Shown here: in pieces, positions 1-8,243 of the stretch
How the letters are laid out: each line of letters opens with the position of its first letter
How positions within the stretch are numbered: the first letter of the stretch is position 1
NCBI GenBank assembly: GCA_963704835.1
Contig: CAVPHW010000003.1
Coordinates: 186,001-250,000 of the forward strand
DNA length: 64,000 nt
Source of the DNA: GCA-2746605 sp963704835
GTDB lineage: Bacteria > Bacteroidota > Ignavibacteria > Ignavibacteriales > Melioribacteraceae
Reading direction: 5' to 3'
Notes under the pieces: model-generated
The model's database searches: none
What the model was told of the DNA's origin: nothing
The model's input: the letters and a program-made list of their open reading frames with translations, nothing else
Translations under genes and position numbers: made by a program

Positions 1-1222
1 TGTTGGGCAAATGCTATACTTAAGAGTTTATGATAGAAGTGATATGAAAGAAGTTGGAAGAACTACTGCAACTGTTGCTGAAAGTTTCAATGTTACTTTA
101 AGTGTAGTTTTGGCTGGTCACAGTTATTATGTGGACTTTTTTACAGATCATAACTCAAATAGTAAATATGATGCTCCACCTGCAGACCATGCATGGAGAC
201 TGGAATTAAATAATGCTCAAGGAAATGACGTAGTTAATTTTGCTCACAATACTAATTTTACAGATATTAATTGGGCTTACATGTTGAAAATTAATTTTAC
301 TGGTATGACTCCACATCTTAATCAATTACTTGAAATTCGAGTTGAAGATGATTTGACTTCAGAAGAAATAATAAGAAAAAGAATAGAGTCTATTCCCTCT
401 GCTGATTTTGTAGTTGAACTACCAGGCGTAAAAATGGGCAAAGAGTATAAAGTTGAAATGTATTCAGATCATAATAAAAATGGTATTTATGATTCTCCTC
501 CAGCAGATCATGCATGGGAAATAAAATTTGAAAATAATTCTGGGGATTTTACAGCAGACTTCGCTCACAACACAAGTTTCAAAGATGTTGGTTGGAAATA
601 TTTGCACACATTAAACCTTATTGGTATGACTCCGCATGTTGGACAACAAATGTTTTTGAGAATTGTCCGTAATGATAATAGTGAAGAAGTTGGTCGAAAA
701 TCTTTTGTAATTCCTGGAGCAGAATTTTCTGTTAGTATTCCTCAGATTGAGATGAACCATGATTATAATGTTGACTTTTTCTCGGATCATAATGGGAATG
801 GAGTTTATGATGCTCCTCCAGCTGATCATACTTGGAGATTAACATTTAATAGTGCAACCGGTAATTTTGTACAAAACTTCACACACAATACTAATTTTGT
901 AGATATTGGTTGGAGCGATGTAACATCAGTTGAAGAAAATATATTTGCCGATATTCCAAATGAGTTTTCGTTATCTCAAAATTACCCAAATCCATTTAAC
1001 CCGGAAACAAGAATTAGATTCTCATTACCGGATGCATCTTTTGTAAATGTAAAAGTTTATGATATAATTGGAAAAGAAGTAGCAACAATTGTAAATCAAA
1101 ACCTACCTTCTGGAGTGCACGAAGTTCCTTTTGATGCACGCAGTTTAGAAAGTGGAGTTTATGTTTATAGGATTTCTGCTAATAATTTTAATGAAAGTAA
1201 AAAAATGATTCTAATAAAATAG
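1..1222 (+). CDS. Repeat-containing secreted protein with type IX sorting domain (5' end outside window)
   Basis: The reading frame is open to the first base of the window, so the true start lies upstream. The first in-frame codons (VGQ) match the start of the internal repeat (HVGQ, HLNQ), so a repeat is cut by the window edge. About three units of roughly 107 residues follow, each with a GMTPH segment, a DHNxNGxYD loop, the signature APPADHAW and an AHNTNF segment. The Asp/Asn-rich loop resembles a calcium-binding loop, but this is inference. The last 85 residues are a Por/type IX sorting domain (QNYPNPFNP, then SGVYVYRI, ending KKMILIK). The protein is therefore expected to be exported by the type IX system and attached to the surface or released. 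No enzyme motif is visible and the role is unknown. Confidence 0.8.
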   Translation, partial: VGQMLYLRVYDRSDMKEVGRTTATVAESFNVTLSVVLAGHSYYVDFFTDHNSNSKYDAPPADHAWRLELNNAQGNDVVNFAHNTNFTDINWAYMLKINFTGMTPHLNQLLEIRVEDDLTSEEIIRKRIESIPSADFVVELPGVKMGKEYKVEMYSDHNKNGIYDSPPADHAWEIKFENNSGDFTADFAHNTSFKDVGWKYLHTLNLIGMTPHVGQQMFLRIVRNDNSEEVGRKSFVIPGAEFSVSIPQIEMNHDYNVDFFSDHNGNGVYDAPPADHTWRLTFNSATGNFVQNFTHNTNFVDIGWSDVTSVEENIFADIPNEFSLSQNYPNPFNPETRIRFSLPDASFVNVKVYDIIGKEVATIVNQNLPSGVHEVPFDARSLESGVYVYRISANNFNESKKMILIK

Positions 1223-1255
1223 AAACAGCTCATTCTTCAATTCACATTTTAATCT

Positions 1256-1290
1256 AAACCGTATAATTCCATATTATGCGGTTTTTTTTT
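1256..1290 (+). terminator. Rho-independent terminator
   Basis: A 12-bp stem (AAACCG-T-ATAAT paired with ATTAT-G-CGGTTT, one T-G wobble) with a 5-base loop is followed by a run of ten T. It lies 34 bases after the stop of the type IX-sorted protein. Confidence 0.85.
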
Positions 1291-1390
1291 GGGAATCCTC
1301 TCTTAATTTTACTTTATAGCATAAATCGAAAGTTACAATTTATTATATTTACCGTCATTAAAATTTAAGTCACTTTTAGGTGAAATATAC

Positions 1391-3079
1391 GTGTCAACTT
1401 TAAAACCAAAGCTATTTACAACCATAAAAAATTATAATAAAGAACAATTCTTTGCTGATGTAACAGCTGGAGTTATTGTTGGAATTGTTGCTTTACCTTT
1501 AGCTATTGCCTTCGGTATTGCTAGCGGTGTTACTCCTGAAAAGGGAATTATAACTGCAATTGTTGCGGGTTTCATCATTTCGGCATTAGGTGGAAGTCGT
1601 GTTCAGATTGGTGGACCAACTGGTGCATTTATTATTATTGTTTATGGAATTGTTCAACAATATGGCCCAACCGGACTTGCTATTGCAACAATGATGGCGG
1701 GTGTTATCCTTGTAATCATGGGATTAGTAAAATTTGGTTCCTTAATAAAGTTTATTCCATATCCAGTTGTTGTTGGGTTCACAAGTGGAATAGCTTTGCT
1801 GATATTTTCAACTCAGGTTAAAGATTTTTTTGGGCTTAAAATGGAGGTTATTCCTTCAGAATTTCATGAAAAGTGGGTGGCTTATTTCTACTCATTTTCA
1901 TCAGTAAATTATTATGTCTTAGGAATTGGGCTTACAGCATTGTTAATAATGATGTTTTGGCCAAAAGTATCTCATCGAATTCCAGGATCTTTGATTGCAA
2001 TAGTTATTACAACCGCACTTGTGCATTTGCTTAACCTTCCGGTTGAAACCATTGGCAGTAAGTTTGGTGAAATAAATTCTAATATTCCCGGACCCTCTTC
2101 ATTTGAAATAAATTTTGCAGTTATCAGAAATTTAATTGGTCCGGCAACAGTAATTGCTTTGCTAGCAGCAATTGAATCTCTCCTCTCAGCTGTTGTTGCC
2201 GATGGCATGATTGGTGGAAAACATAGAAGCAATATGGAATTAGTAGCACAAGGAGTTGCTAATATAATCACTCCAATTTTTGGAGGAATACCGGCTACCG
2301 GTGCAATTGCTAGAACTGTTACAAATATTAAAAATGGTGGTAGAACACCAATTGCGGGAATTGTGCATGCAATAACTCTTTTATTAATAATGCTGTTTTT
2401 TGGAAAGTATGCTAATTTAATCCCTATGGCAACTCTTGCAGCAATTCTGGTAATTGTTTCTTATAATATGAGCGAATGGCGTTCATTTAAGTCCATGTTA
2501 AACAGTCCTAAAAGTGATGTTGCCGTTCTTTTAACCACCTTCTTTTTAACAGTTATTTTCGATTTAACGATAGCTATTGAAATCGGAATGGTTTTAGCAG
2601 TTCTATTATTTATGAAACGCATGGCGGAAGTTTCTAATGTGAGCGTTATAACTAGAGAATTAGTTGATCAAGAAGAGATTAATGATCCGAATGCAGTAGG
2701 CAAAAAAGAGATTCCTGAAGGTGTTGAAGTCTTCGAAATTAATGGACCGTTTTTCTTTGGTGCCGCAAAGAAATTTAGGGATGAAATGCTAAGAATTGAA
2801 AATCCGCCAAAAGTTAGAATAATACGTATGCGTAATGTTCCTGCAATTGATGCAACCGGGTTGCAGACTCTTAAAGATTTTCACAATGATGCCAAAAAAT
2901 ATAATACATATTTAATATTATCGGGTGTTCATACCCAACCACTTGTGGCAATGACTCAATCAGGAATTTTAAAATTATATGGTGAAGAAAACATTTTTGG
3001 AAATATTGATGATGCATTAGATTATTCTAGAGAAATCCTTGGAATAACTAGGATTGGAATGAATAAAGAAACAGTTTAA
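1391..3079 (+). CDS. SulP family anion transporter with STAS domain
   Basis: This 562-residue protein is a SulP/SLC26-type inner-membrane transporter. The first 430 residues form many hydrophobic helices and carry the family segment PLAIAFGIASGVTPEKG near residue 40 and GGIPATGAIARTVTN near residue 300. A C-terminal STAS domain (about 445-545) contains the IDATGLQTL motif; the position that is often a phosphorylatable Ser is Ala here. Family members carry sulfate, bicarbonate or dicarboxylates, and the substrate cannot be read from sequence. The start is GTG with an AGGTG ribosome-binding site about 10 bases upstream. It stands alone between a terminator and katG. A link to the sulfur island 28 kb away is possible but unsupported. 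Confidence 0.9.
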   Translation: MSTLKPKLFTTIKNYNKEQFFADVTAGVIVGIVALPLAIAFGIASGVTPEKGIITAIVAGFIISALGGSRVQIGGPTGAFIIIVYGIVQQYGPTGLAIATMMAGVILVIMGLVKFGSLIKFIPYPVVVGFTSGIALLIFSTQVKDFFGLKMEVIPSEFHEKWVAYFYSFSSVNYYVLGIGLTALLIMMFWPKVSHRIPGSLIAIVITTALVHLLNLPVETIGSKFGEINSNIPGPSSFEINFAVIRNLIGPATVIALLAAIESLLSAVVADGMIGGKHRSNMELVAQGVANIITPIFGGIPATGAIARTVTNIKNGGRTPIAGIVHAITLLLIMLFFGKYANLIPMATLAAILVIVSYNMSEWRSFKSMLNSPKSDVAVLLTTFFLTVIFDLTIAIEIGMVLAVLLFMKRMAEVSNVSVITRELVDQEEINDPNAVGKKEIPEGVEVFEINGPFFFGAAKKFRDEMLRIENPPKVRIIRMRNVPAIDATGLQTLKDFHNDAKKYNTYLILSGVHTQPLVAMTQSGILKLYGEENIFGNIDDALDYSREILGITRIGMNKETV

Positions 3080-3379
3080 ACAATACTAATATTATATTCT
3101 GAATTTTATATGCTTATACTTAATTGGAAAATTAAAAAAGTTTTTTTTTGAAATTGAATTTAAATCCAACTATGAGCAAGTTTTTTATTCAATTAGAAAT
3201 TTGATATATAAAAATATGACAACAAATATAGTGTTGTCTTAAATGATATACAATTTAACCTGGTGATTTTCTAAATCTGTTCTAGAATATTTTATTAAGA
3301 TATGTTGCCGTTATAGTAAAATGATTAAGAATCGCTGTCACGGAATAGTCCGTGACAGCTGGTAAGATTTAGATTATTC
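3080..3379. other. Intergenic region between convergent sulP and katG
   Basis: This is a very AT-rich 300-base gap. It holds a perfect 7-bp hairpin (GACAACA at 3218-3224 with TGTTGTC at 3232-3238), which may end sulP transcription although it has no T-run, and the longer inverted repeat listed separately. No gene is visible. Confidence 0.5.
3334..3359 (-). terminator. Perfect hairpin downstream of katG
   Basis: An 11-bp perfect inverted repeat (GCTGTCACGGA / TCCGTGACAGC, 4-base loop) lies 20 bases past the katG stop. The T-tract on the minus strand is poor, so it could be a weak terminator or an mRNA-stabilising hairpin. Confidence 0.6.
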
Positions 3380-5572
3380 TTATTTTAGGTCAAAGCGGTC
3401 AAGGTTCATTACTTTATTCCAAGCAGCAATGAAATCGCGGACGAACTTTTCCTTAGAATCCTCTTGTGCATAAACTTCGGCAAGTGCTCGCAACTGCGAG
3501 TTTGAACCAAAGACTAGATCCACGCGTGTGCCTGTCCACTTGAGTTTACCAGACTTGCGATCAAGACCTTCAAATGTGTCGCCAGTTTCAGAAACTGGTT
3601 TCCACATTGTTTCCATATCTAGAAGATTTACAAAGAAATCATTTGTTAGTTTCCCAACTTCTTTCGTAAAGACACCATGCTTAGATTGATCATAATTGGC
3701 GCCAAGCATTCGTAAACCACCAACTAGTACTGTCATTTCTGGTGCACTTAATGAAAGTAGTTGTGCTTTATCAACAAGCATTTCTTCAGCAGAAACCGTA
3801 AAAGCCTTCCTCTGATAATTACGGAAACCATCTACCATCGGTTCCATAATATCAAATGATTCTACTTCTGTTTGGTCTTGTGAAGCATCCATTCGTCCCG
3901 GTGTAAACGGTACTTCTATTTCATATCCTGCAGCTTTAGCAGCTGATTCAACTGCAGTACAACCGGCAAGAACTATGAGGTCAGCTAAAGAAATTTTCTT
4001 ACCATCTTTCTGGTCGTTATTAAAAGACTTTTGAATATTTTCGAGAGCACTAAGTACCTTTGCCAGTTGGGTAGGTTGATTTACTTCCCAATCTTTTTGT
4101 GGTGTTAAACGAATGCGGGCTCCATTAGCTCCTCCACGATTATCAGATGCACGAAATGTTGATGCTGAAGCCCATGCAGTTGAAACAAGTTCCGCTACAG
4201 ATAAGCCTGAAGCTAAAACTTTAGTTTTGAGATCTGCAATATCCTTTGCATCGATTAATTTATGATTGACAACAGGAATTGGATCCTGCCAGATAAGATC
4301 TTCTTTTGGAACTTCTGGTCCAAGGTAACGAGCTCTTGGGCCCATATCGCGATGTGTAAGTTTAAACCAAGCTCTTGCAAATGCATCGGCAAAGGCTTCT
4401 GGATCTTTGTGGAATTTACGCGAAATTGGCTCATAAATTGGATCAAAGCGTAAAGATAAATCTGCAGTTGTCATCATCGGTCGGTGTTTCTTTGAAGGAT
4501 CGTGAGCGTCTGGAATCATATGCTCTTCCTTAACATCCTTTGCAAGCCATTGATGAGCACCAGCCGGACTTTTAACAAGTTCCCATTCATATCCAAATAG
4601 CATATCGAAATATCCATTATCCCATTTGGTAGGGTTGGGTTTCCAAGCACCTTCTACGCCACTGGTTGTGGTATGCACACCTTTACCGGTTCCGAATTTA
4701 TTAATCCATCCTAAACCTTGCTCTTCAATTGGTGCAGCTTCTGGTTCTGGTCCAACTAATTGTGGATCTCCTGCGCCATGCGCCTTTCCAAAAGTATGTC
4801 CGCCTGCGACCAGAGCTACAGTTTCTTCATCATTCATAGCCATACGCGCAAAAGTTTCACGTACATCAACACCCGAAGCTACAGGATCAGGATTACCATT
4901 AGGCCCTTCAGGATTTACATAGATAAGCCCCATTTGAACTGCAGCAAGAGGATTCTCAAGTTTACGTTCACCACTGTAGCGTTTATCTCCGAGCCAAGTA
5001 TCTTCGTTGCCCCAATAAATATCTTCTTCAGGTTGCCATATATCCGCACGACCGCCACCAAAACCAAATGTCTTGAATCCCATTGATTCTAGAGCGCAGT
5101 TCCCGGCTAAAATTAAAAGGTCAGCCCACGAAATTTTATTCCCATATTTCTGCTTTATAGGCCATAGTAACCTGCGTGCTTTATCAAGGTTTCCATTATC
5201 AGGCCAGCTGTTAACAGGAGCAAAACGCTGGTTTCCTGTATTACCACCACCTCGTCCATCAGCAGTACGGTAAGTACCAGCACTGTGCCAAGTCATACGA
5301 ACGAATAATCCTCCATAATGACCCCAGTCTGCAGGCCACCAATCTTTTGAATCGGTCATTAGTGCATAAAGATCTTTTTTTAAAGCAGGAAGATCAAGCT
5401 TCTTGAATTCCTCAGCGTAATTGAAATCTGAATCCATTGGATTTGAAACCGGGGCATGCTGGTGGAGTATTCCCAGATTTAGCTGATTTGGCCACCAATC
5501 ACGATTTGATGTGCCTCTGGCAGCTGTACTGCCAGATCTACCCGTCATCGGGCACTTACTTTCATCACTCAT
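3380..5572 (-). CDS. katG: Catalase-peroxidase KatG
   Basis: This bifunctional heme catalase-peroxidase removes hydrogen peroxide; at 730 residues it has the normal full length. The distal heme triad is visible as R92, W95 and H96 in RMTWHSAGTYR. The residues of the Met-Tyr-Trp crosslink are W95, Y218 (IYVNPEGPNG) and M244 (FARMAMND), and the proximal ligand is H259 in GGHTFGKAHG. The degenerate second peroxidase-like domain fills the C-terminal half. Start ATG follows a GGAG site. A PerR-like regulator lies 72 bases upstream on the same strand, which suggests peroxide-controlled expression. Its codons look more GC-rich than neighbouring genes, and several opposite-strand frames are open across it, a hint of transfer that I have not quantified. 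No signal peptide is visible. Confidence 0.97.
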   Translation of the reverse strand: MSDESKCPMTGRSGSTAARGTSNRDWWPNQLNLGILHQHAPVSNPMDSDFNYAEEFKKLDLPALKKDLYALMTDSKDWWPADWGHYGGLFVRMTWHSAGTYRTADGRGGGNTGNQRFAPVNSWPDNGNLDKARRLLWPIKQKYGNKISWADLLILAGNCALESMGFKTFGFGGGRADIWQPEEDIYWGNEDTWLGDKRYSGERKLENPLAAVQMGLIYVNPEGPNGNPDPVASGVDVRETFARMAMNDEETVALVAGGHTFGKAHGAGDPQLVGPEPEAAPIEEQGLGWINKFGTGKGVHTTTSGVEGAWKPNPTKWDNGYFDMLFGYEWELVKSPAGAHQWLAKDVKEEHMIPDAHDPSKKHRPMMTTADLSLRFDPIYEPISRKFHKDPEAFADAFARAWFKLTHRDMGPRARYLGPEVPKEDLIWQDPIPVVNHKLIDAKDIADLKTKVLASGLSVAELVSTAWASASTFRASDNRGGANGARIRLTPQKDWEVNQPTQLAKVLSALENIQKSFNNDQKDGKKISLADLIVLAGCTAVESAAKAAGYEIEVPFTPGRMDASQDQTEVESFDIMEPMVDGFRNYQRKAFTVSAEEMLVDKAQLLSLSAPEMTVLVGGLRMLGANYDQSKHGVFTKEVGKLTNDFFVNLLDMETMWKPVSETGDTFEGLDRKSGKLKWTGTRVDLVFGSNSQLRALAEVYAQEDSKEKFVRDFIAAWNKVMNLDRFDLK

Positions 5573-5616
5573 TATTATTCTCCTTTAGTTTTAGTTTGCA
5601 AAGGTAATTGTCTTGT

Positions 5617-5622
5617 ATTATA
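5617..5622 (-). promoter_or_regulatory. Possible katG -10 element
   Basis: On the minus strand the perR-katG gap contains TATAAT about 45 bases before the katG ATG. No convincing -35 element is seen. katG could also be transcribed from the perR promoter. Confidence 0.3.
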
Positions 5623-5644
5623 GTGTATATATTAAATTACTAAA

Positions 5645-6070
5645 TTAATTTTTGTTGTTATTAAAAGTGCCAACAATTTGAAGCTTTACATCTTTTACTT
5701 TAAAGTTGGTTATTTTCTTTTTCTTAAAATATTTCTCCAATAAATCATTAAGTTCATCATCAAAAAAATCTTCTATACGCTTCGTGTCTTCACAATACAG
5801 ATGGTGATGTTTATCAAGAATTGCATCATACCTCATTAAATCTTCCTCAGTCTTAACCTTTGTTACCAAGCCATTTTTTACAAATGTTTCTAAGGTCTTA
5901 TAGATTGTGCCAACTGATATGTTAGGATGGTTTTTAATAACGTATTCTTTTATTTTATCAACGGTTGGATGATTATGTAGACTGTTCAAGGCTTCAAGAA
6001 CGGCAATCCTTTGAGGAGTTACTTTTAAATTGCTGTTTTTTAAGTCGATCTGGTGAGTAGTCTTTGTCAT
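5645..6070 (-). CDS. Fur family regulator, PerR-like
   Basis: This 141-residue protein has the Fur-family winged helix (KVTPQRIAVLEAL, then ISVGTIYKTLETFVKNGLV) and a C-terminal metal-sensing domain. The RYD and HHHLYC segments and the nearby EDF correspond to the Asp/His metal ligands of PerR, and the Asp in RYD favours PerR over Fur. Only one cysteine is present. The CxxC pairs that hold structural zinc in classical PerR/Fur are missing: HHHLYCEDTK has Lys where the second Cys is expected, and there is no C-terminal pair. Adjacency to katG supports a peroxide-sensing repressor. Other metals or Fur-like roles cannot be excluded. Confidence 0.85.
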   Translation of the reverse strand: MTKTTHQIDLKNSNLKVTPQRIAVLEALNSLHNHPTVDKIKEYVIKNHPNISVGTIYKTLETFVKNGLVTKVKTEEDLMRYDAILDKHHHLYCEDTKRIEDFFDDELNDLLEKYFKKKKITNFKVKDVKLQIVGTFNNNKN

Positions 6071-6076
6071 AAGTAT

Positions 6077-6097
6077 AATTATTAAATAGGAATAATT
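6077..6097. promoter_or_regulatory. Candidate Fur/PerR operator
   Basis: The inverted repeat AATTATT-N7-AATAATT lies 7-27 bases upstream of the perR-like start. It resembles the AT-rich inverted repeats bound by Fur/PerR proteins and would allow autoregulation. A second AATTATT follows at 6113-6119. AT-rich DNA yields such repeats by chance, so this is tentative. Confidence 0.35.
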
Positions 6098-6216
6098 CTC
6101 ATTTAGTATACATAATTATTAATGAAATATCAAGCTTGATGTCAATGATATAAATGATCATTTTCAATATTCAATTTGGCATTTTTAATAGTTAGAGACT
6201 TCTAAAATTTCAAATT

Positions 6217-6287
6217 TGTCATGTTGAGTAAAGCGAAACATCTCTATTCTGAATCAAAAAGGGATTCTTCACTTCGTTCAGAATGAC
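6217..6287. repeat. Dispersed palindromic repeat, inverted doublet
   Basis: Two related elements face each other: 6217-6244 begins TGTCATGTTGAGTAAAGCGA, and 6261-6287 is the opposite orientation (GGGATTCTTCACTTCGTTCA, then GAATGAC). Reverse-complemented, the second reads GTCATTCTGAACGAAGTGAA and so matches the first element's pattern. Further copies occur near 20.1-20.6 kb and 27.0 kb. The rest of the 445-base gap 6071-6515 shows only the operator candidate and no gene. Confidence 0.65.
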
Positions 6288-6515
6288 TTTTGGGAATAAT
6301 TAAGAGGTCTCAGTTAGTTCTTCTTGTTTTCAATTATCGGTTAGAGATTCTATAAGCAACAATAAATGGAAAATCAGAATTGGAAATTATAATAGTACTT
6401 TATAGGCAATATAGACGGGTTATAATGAAATGAGTTGATATAGTTCTTTTGTTATATCAGAAAGGCTTGAATTGATTTAAGAATAATACTATTAAAAAAA
6501 AATGATGTGAATAAT

Positions 6516-7895
6516 CTAAAATATCATATCCAACTTTTCAATCCAACTTACTATTGAGGCATTTACCATTTGAGGGTTTGGCGAACCGTAGGTTTTTTTA
6601 TTCTGTAGACAAGTTTCTGAAGAGAGATATTCATATACATCTTCCTCAAATACTTCACTGAGGTTTTTATAATCAGATATTTTGAGTTCATTAAGTTTTT
6701 TGCTTTCGTCTGTTGCAAATTTTACAATTTTACCTAAAATGTTGTGTGCTTCTCTAAAAGATATTCCTTTCTTTACAAGGTAGTCCGCTAAATCTGTAGC
6801 AAGCATAAAACTACCATCAATTTCTTTGGTAAATCTGTCTTTATTCACCTGGAAGCTTTTTACCATTTCCGACATTAAATTAACTGAATCAAAAAGTGTA
6901 AAGAACGAATCGAACATTCCTTCCTTATCTTCTTGCAGATCTCTGTTATAACTTAACGGTAAAGATTTGATGGTGGTTAACAATGCCAAATAATGACCGA
7001 ATACTCTTCCATTTTTCCCTCTAATAAGTTCAGCTAAATCTGGATTTTGCTTCTGGGGCATTAATGATGAGCCGGTTGTAAATTCATCACCAAGTTTTAA
7101 AAAATTCCACTCGTAAGAAGTCCACAAAATTATTTCTTCACTAAATCGGCTTAAGTGCAACATTCCCAAATTGCAAGAATGAAGAAAATCCAAGATAAAA
7201 TCACGGTTAGAAACTGAGTCAAGAGCATTTGAAGAAACCGCAGAGAATCCCAATTCTTTTGCTGTTTGATTTCTATCTAATTCAATTGTAGAACCAGCTA
7301 AAGCACCGGAACCTAATATGCATTCATCAGCTTGCTGAAAAGAAAATTTAAATCTTTGTTTATCCCTTTCAAACATTTCAACATAAGCAAGTAAGTGAAA
7401 AGCAAAAGAAATTGGCTGGGCTCGTTGTAGGTGCGTGTAGCCGGGCATTACTGTATTTATGTGTTCTTTTGCCTGATAAACTAAACTTTTTTGAAGGTTA
7501 GTTATTGAAGTAATTAATTCTTGAGTTGAGTTTTTTAACCAAAGCCTAACATCGGTTGCAACTTGGTCATTTCTACTTCTTCCGGTATGGAGCTTTTTAC
7601 CAACTTCACCAATAATTTGAGTAAGTTCTTCTTCAATTGCCGAATGAATATCTTCAAATTTATTATCATTTGGTTTCCAAGTCCCATCTTTGTACTTAAA
7701 AAAAATAAGATCTAGTCCCTTTTGAATTTGACCATTTTCTTCAACAGTAAGTATTCCAATTTTGGATAGCATATTTGCATGAGCCTTGCTTACCTTAACA
7801 TCCCATTCAATTAAATGAATATCGAACGAGAGGGAAGATGAAAACTCTAATGCATTACTATCAAAACTTTTATTAAACCAAGAACCCCAAAGCAT
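6516..7895 (-). CDS. argH: Argininosuccinate lyase
   Basis: ArgH splits argininosuccinate into arginine and fumarate, the last step of arginine synthesis. The 459-residue protein starts MLWGSWFNKSFD, matching the usual LWGGRF opening. It carries HTGRSRNDQVATD near residue 103 and the fumarase/aspartase superfamily signature GSSLMPQKQNPD near residue 275, which includes the mobile catalytic serine loop. It is the last gene of the arg cluster and is separated from argG by 348 bases, so it may be read from the same transcript or from its own promoter. No strong ribosome-binding site is seen. Confidence 0.95.
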   Translation of the reverse strand: MLWGSWFNKSFDSNALEFSSSLSFDIHLIEWDVKVSKAHANMLSKIGILTVEENGQIQKGLDLIFFKYKDGTWKPNDNKFEDIHSAIEEELTQIIGEVGKKLHTGRSRNDQVATDVRLWLKNSTQELITSITNLQKSLVYQAKEHINTVMPGYTHLQRAQPISFAFHLLAYVEMFERDKQRFKFSFQQADECILGSGALAGSTIELDRNQTAKELGFSAVSSNALDSVSNRDFILDFLHSCNLGMLHLSRFSEEIILWTSYEWNFLKLGDEFTTGSSLMPQKQNPDLAELIRGKNGRVFGHYLALLTTIKSLPLSYNRDLQEDKEGMFDSFFTLFDSVNLMSEMVKSFQVNKDRFTKEIDGSFMLATDLADYLVKKGISFREAHNILGKIVKFATDESKKLNELKISDYKNLSEVFEEDVYEYLSSETCLQNKKTYGSPNPQMVNASIVSWIEKLDMIF

Positions 7896-8243
7896 AAAAA
7901 CTATACCAATAATTATTTTTAATATTAGTTGAAACTAACACAAGATAAAAAAAATAAAAACTCAAAAAACAAATTATAAATAACAAACAAACAAATAGCA
8001 GTCAATAATCAAATCTGAAAACCAAACTAAGAACAAATGACAAATCCCAAAAAGAAAAGTCAAAAACAAATTTAAATAATTACATGATTCCAAAAATTAA
8101 AAAAACAGATTTCTTCCTCCAAAGAAAACGGCGAACAGGAGTTCGACAAAAGACGCCTCAATCGAAATTACAAAAATTATTTGTTTTGGATTTTGACTAT
8201 TGAGTTTTGTTTTAATTTGTTTTTACCTTTTGAATTTTGTTGT
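7896..8243. other. argG-argH intergenic region
   Basis: This 348-base gap is mostly A/T-rich low-complexity sequence. A distinctly GC-richer island at about 8101-8165 contains the hairpin CGAAC-AGGA-GTTCG (8132-8145) and a GGCG/CGCC pair around it (8130-8133, 8154-8157). No gene, tRNA or recognisable riboswitch is visible. Confidence 0.4.

Noticed and set aside
4262..5273. Several open frames of 63-108 codons on the plus strand across katG
   Set aside because: They lie opposite a full-length katG with all catalytic motifs, have no ribosome-binding sites or recognisable domains, and reflect katG codon usage.
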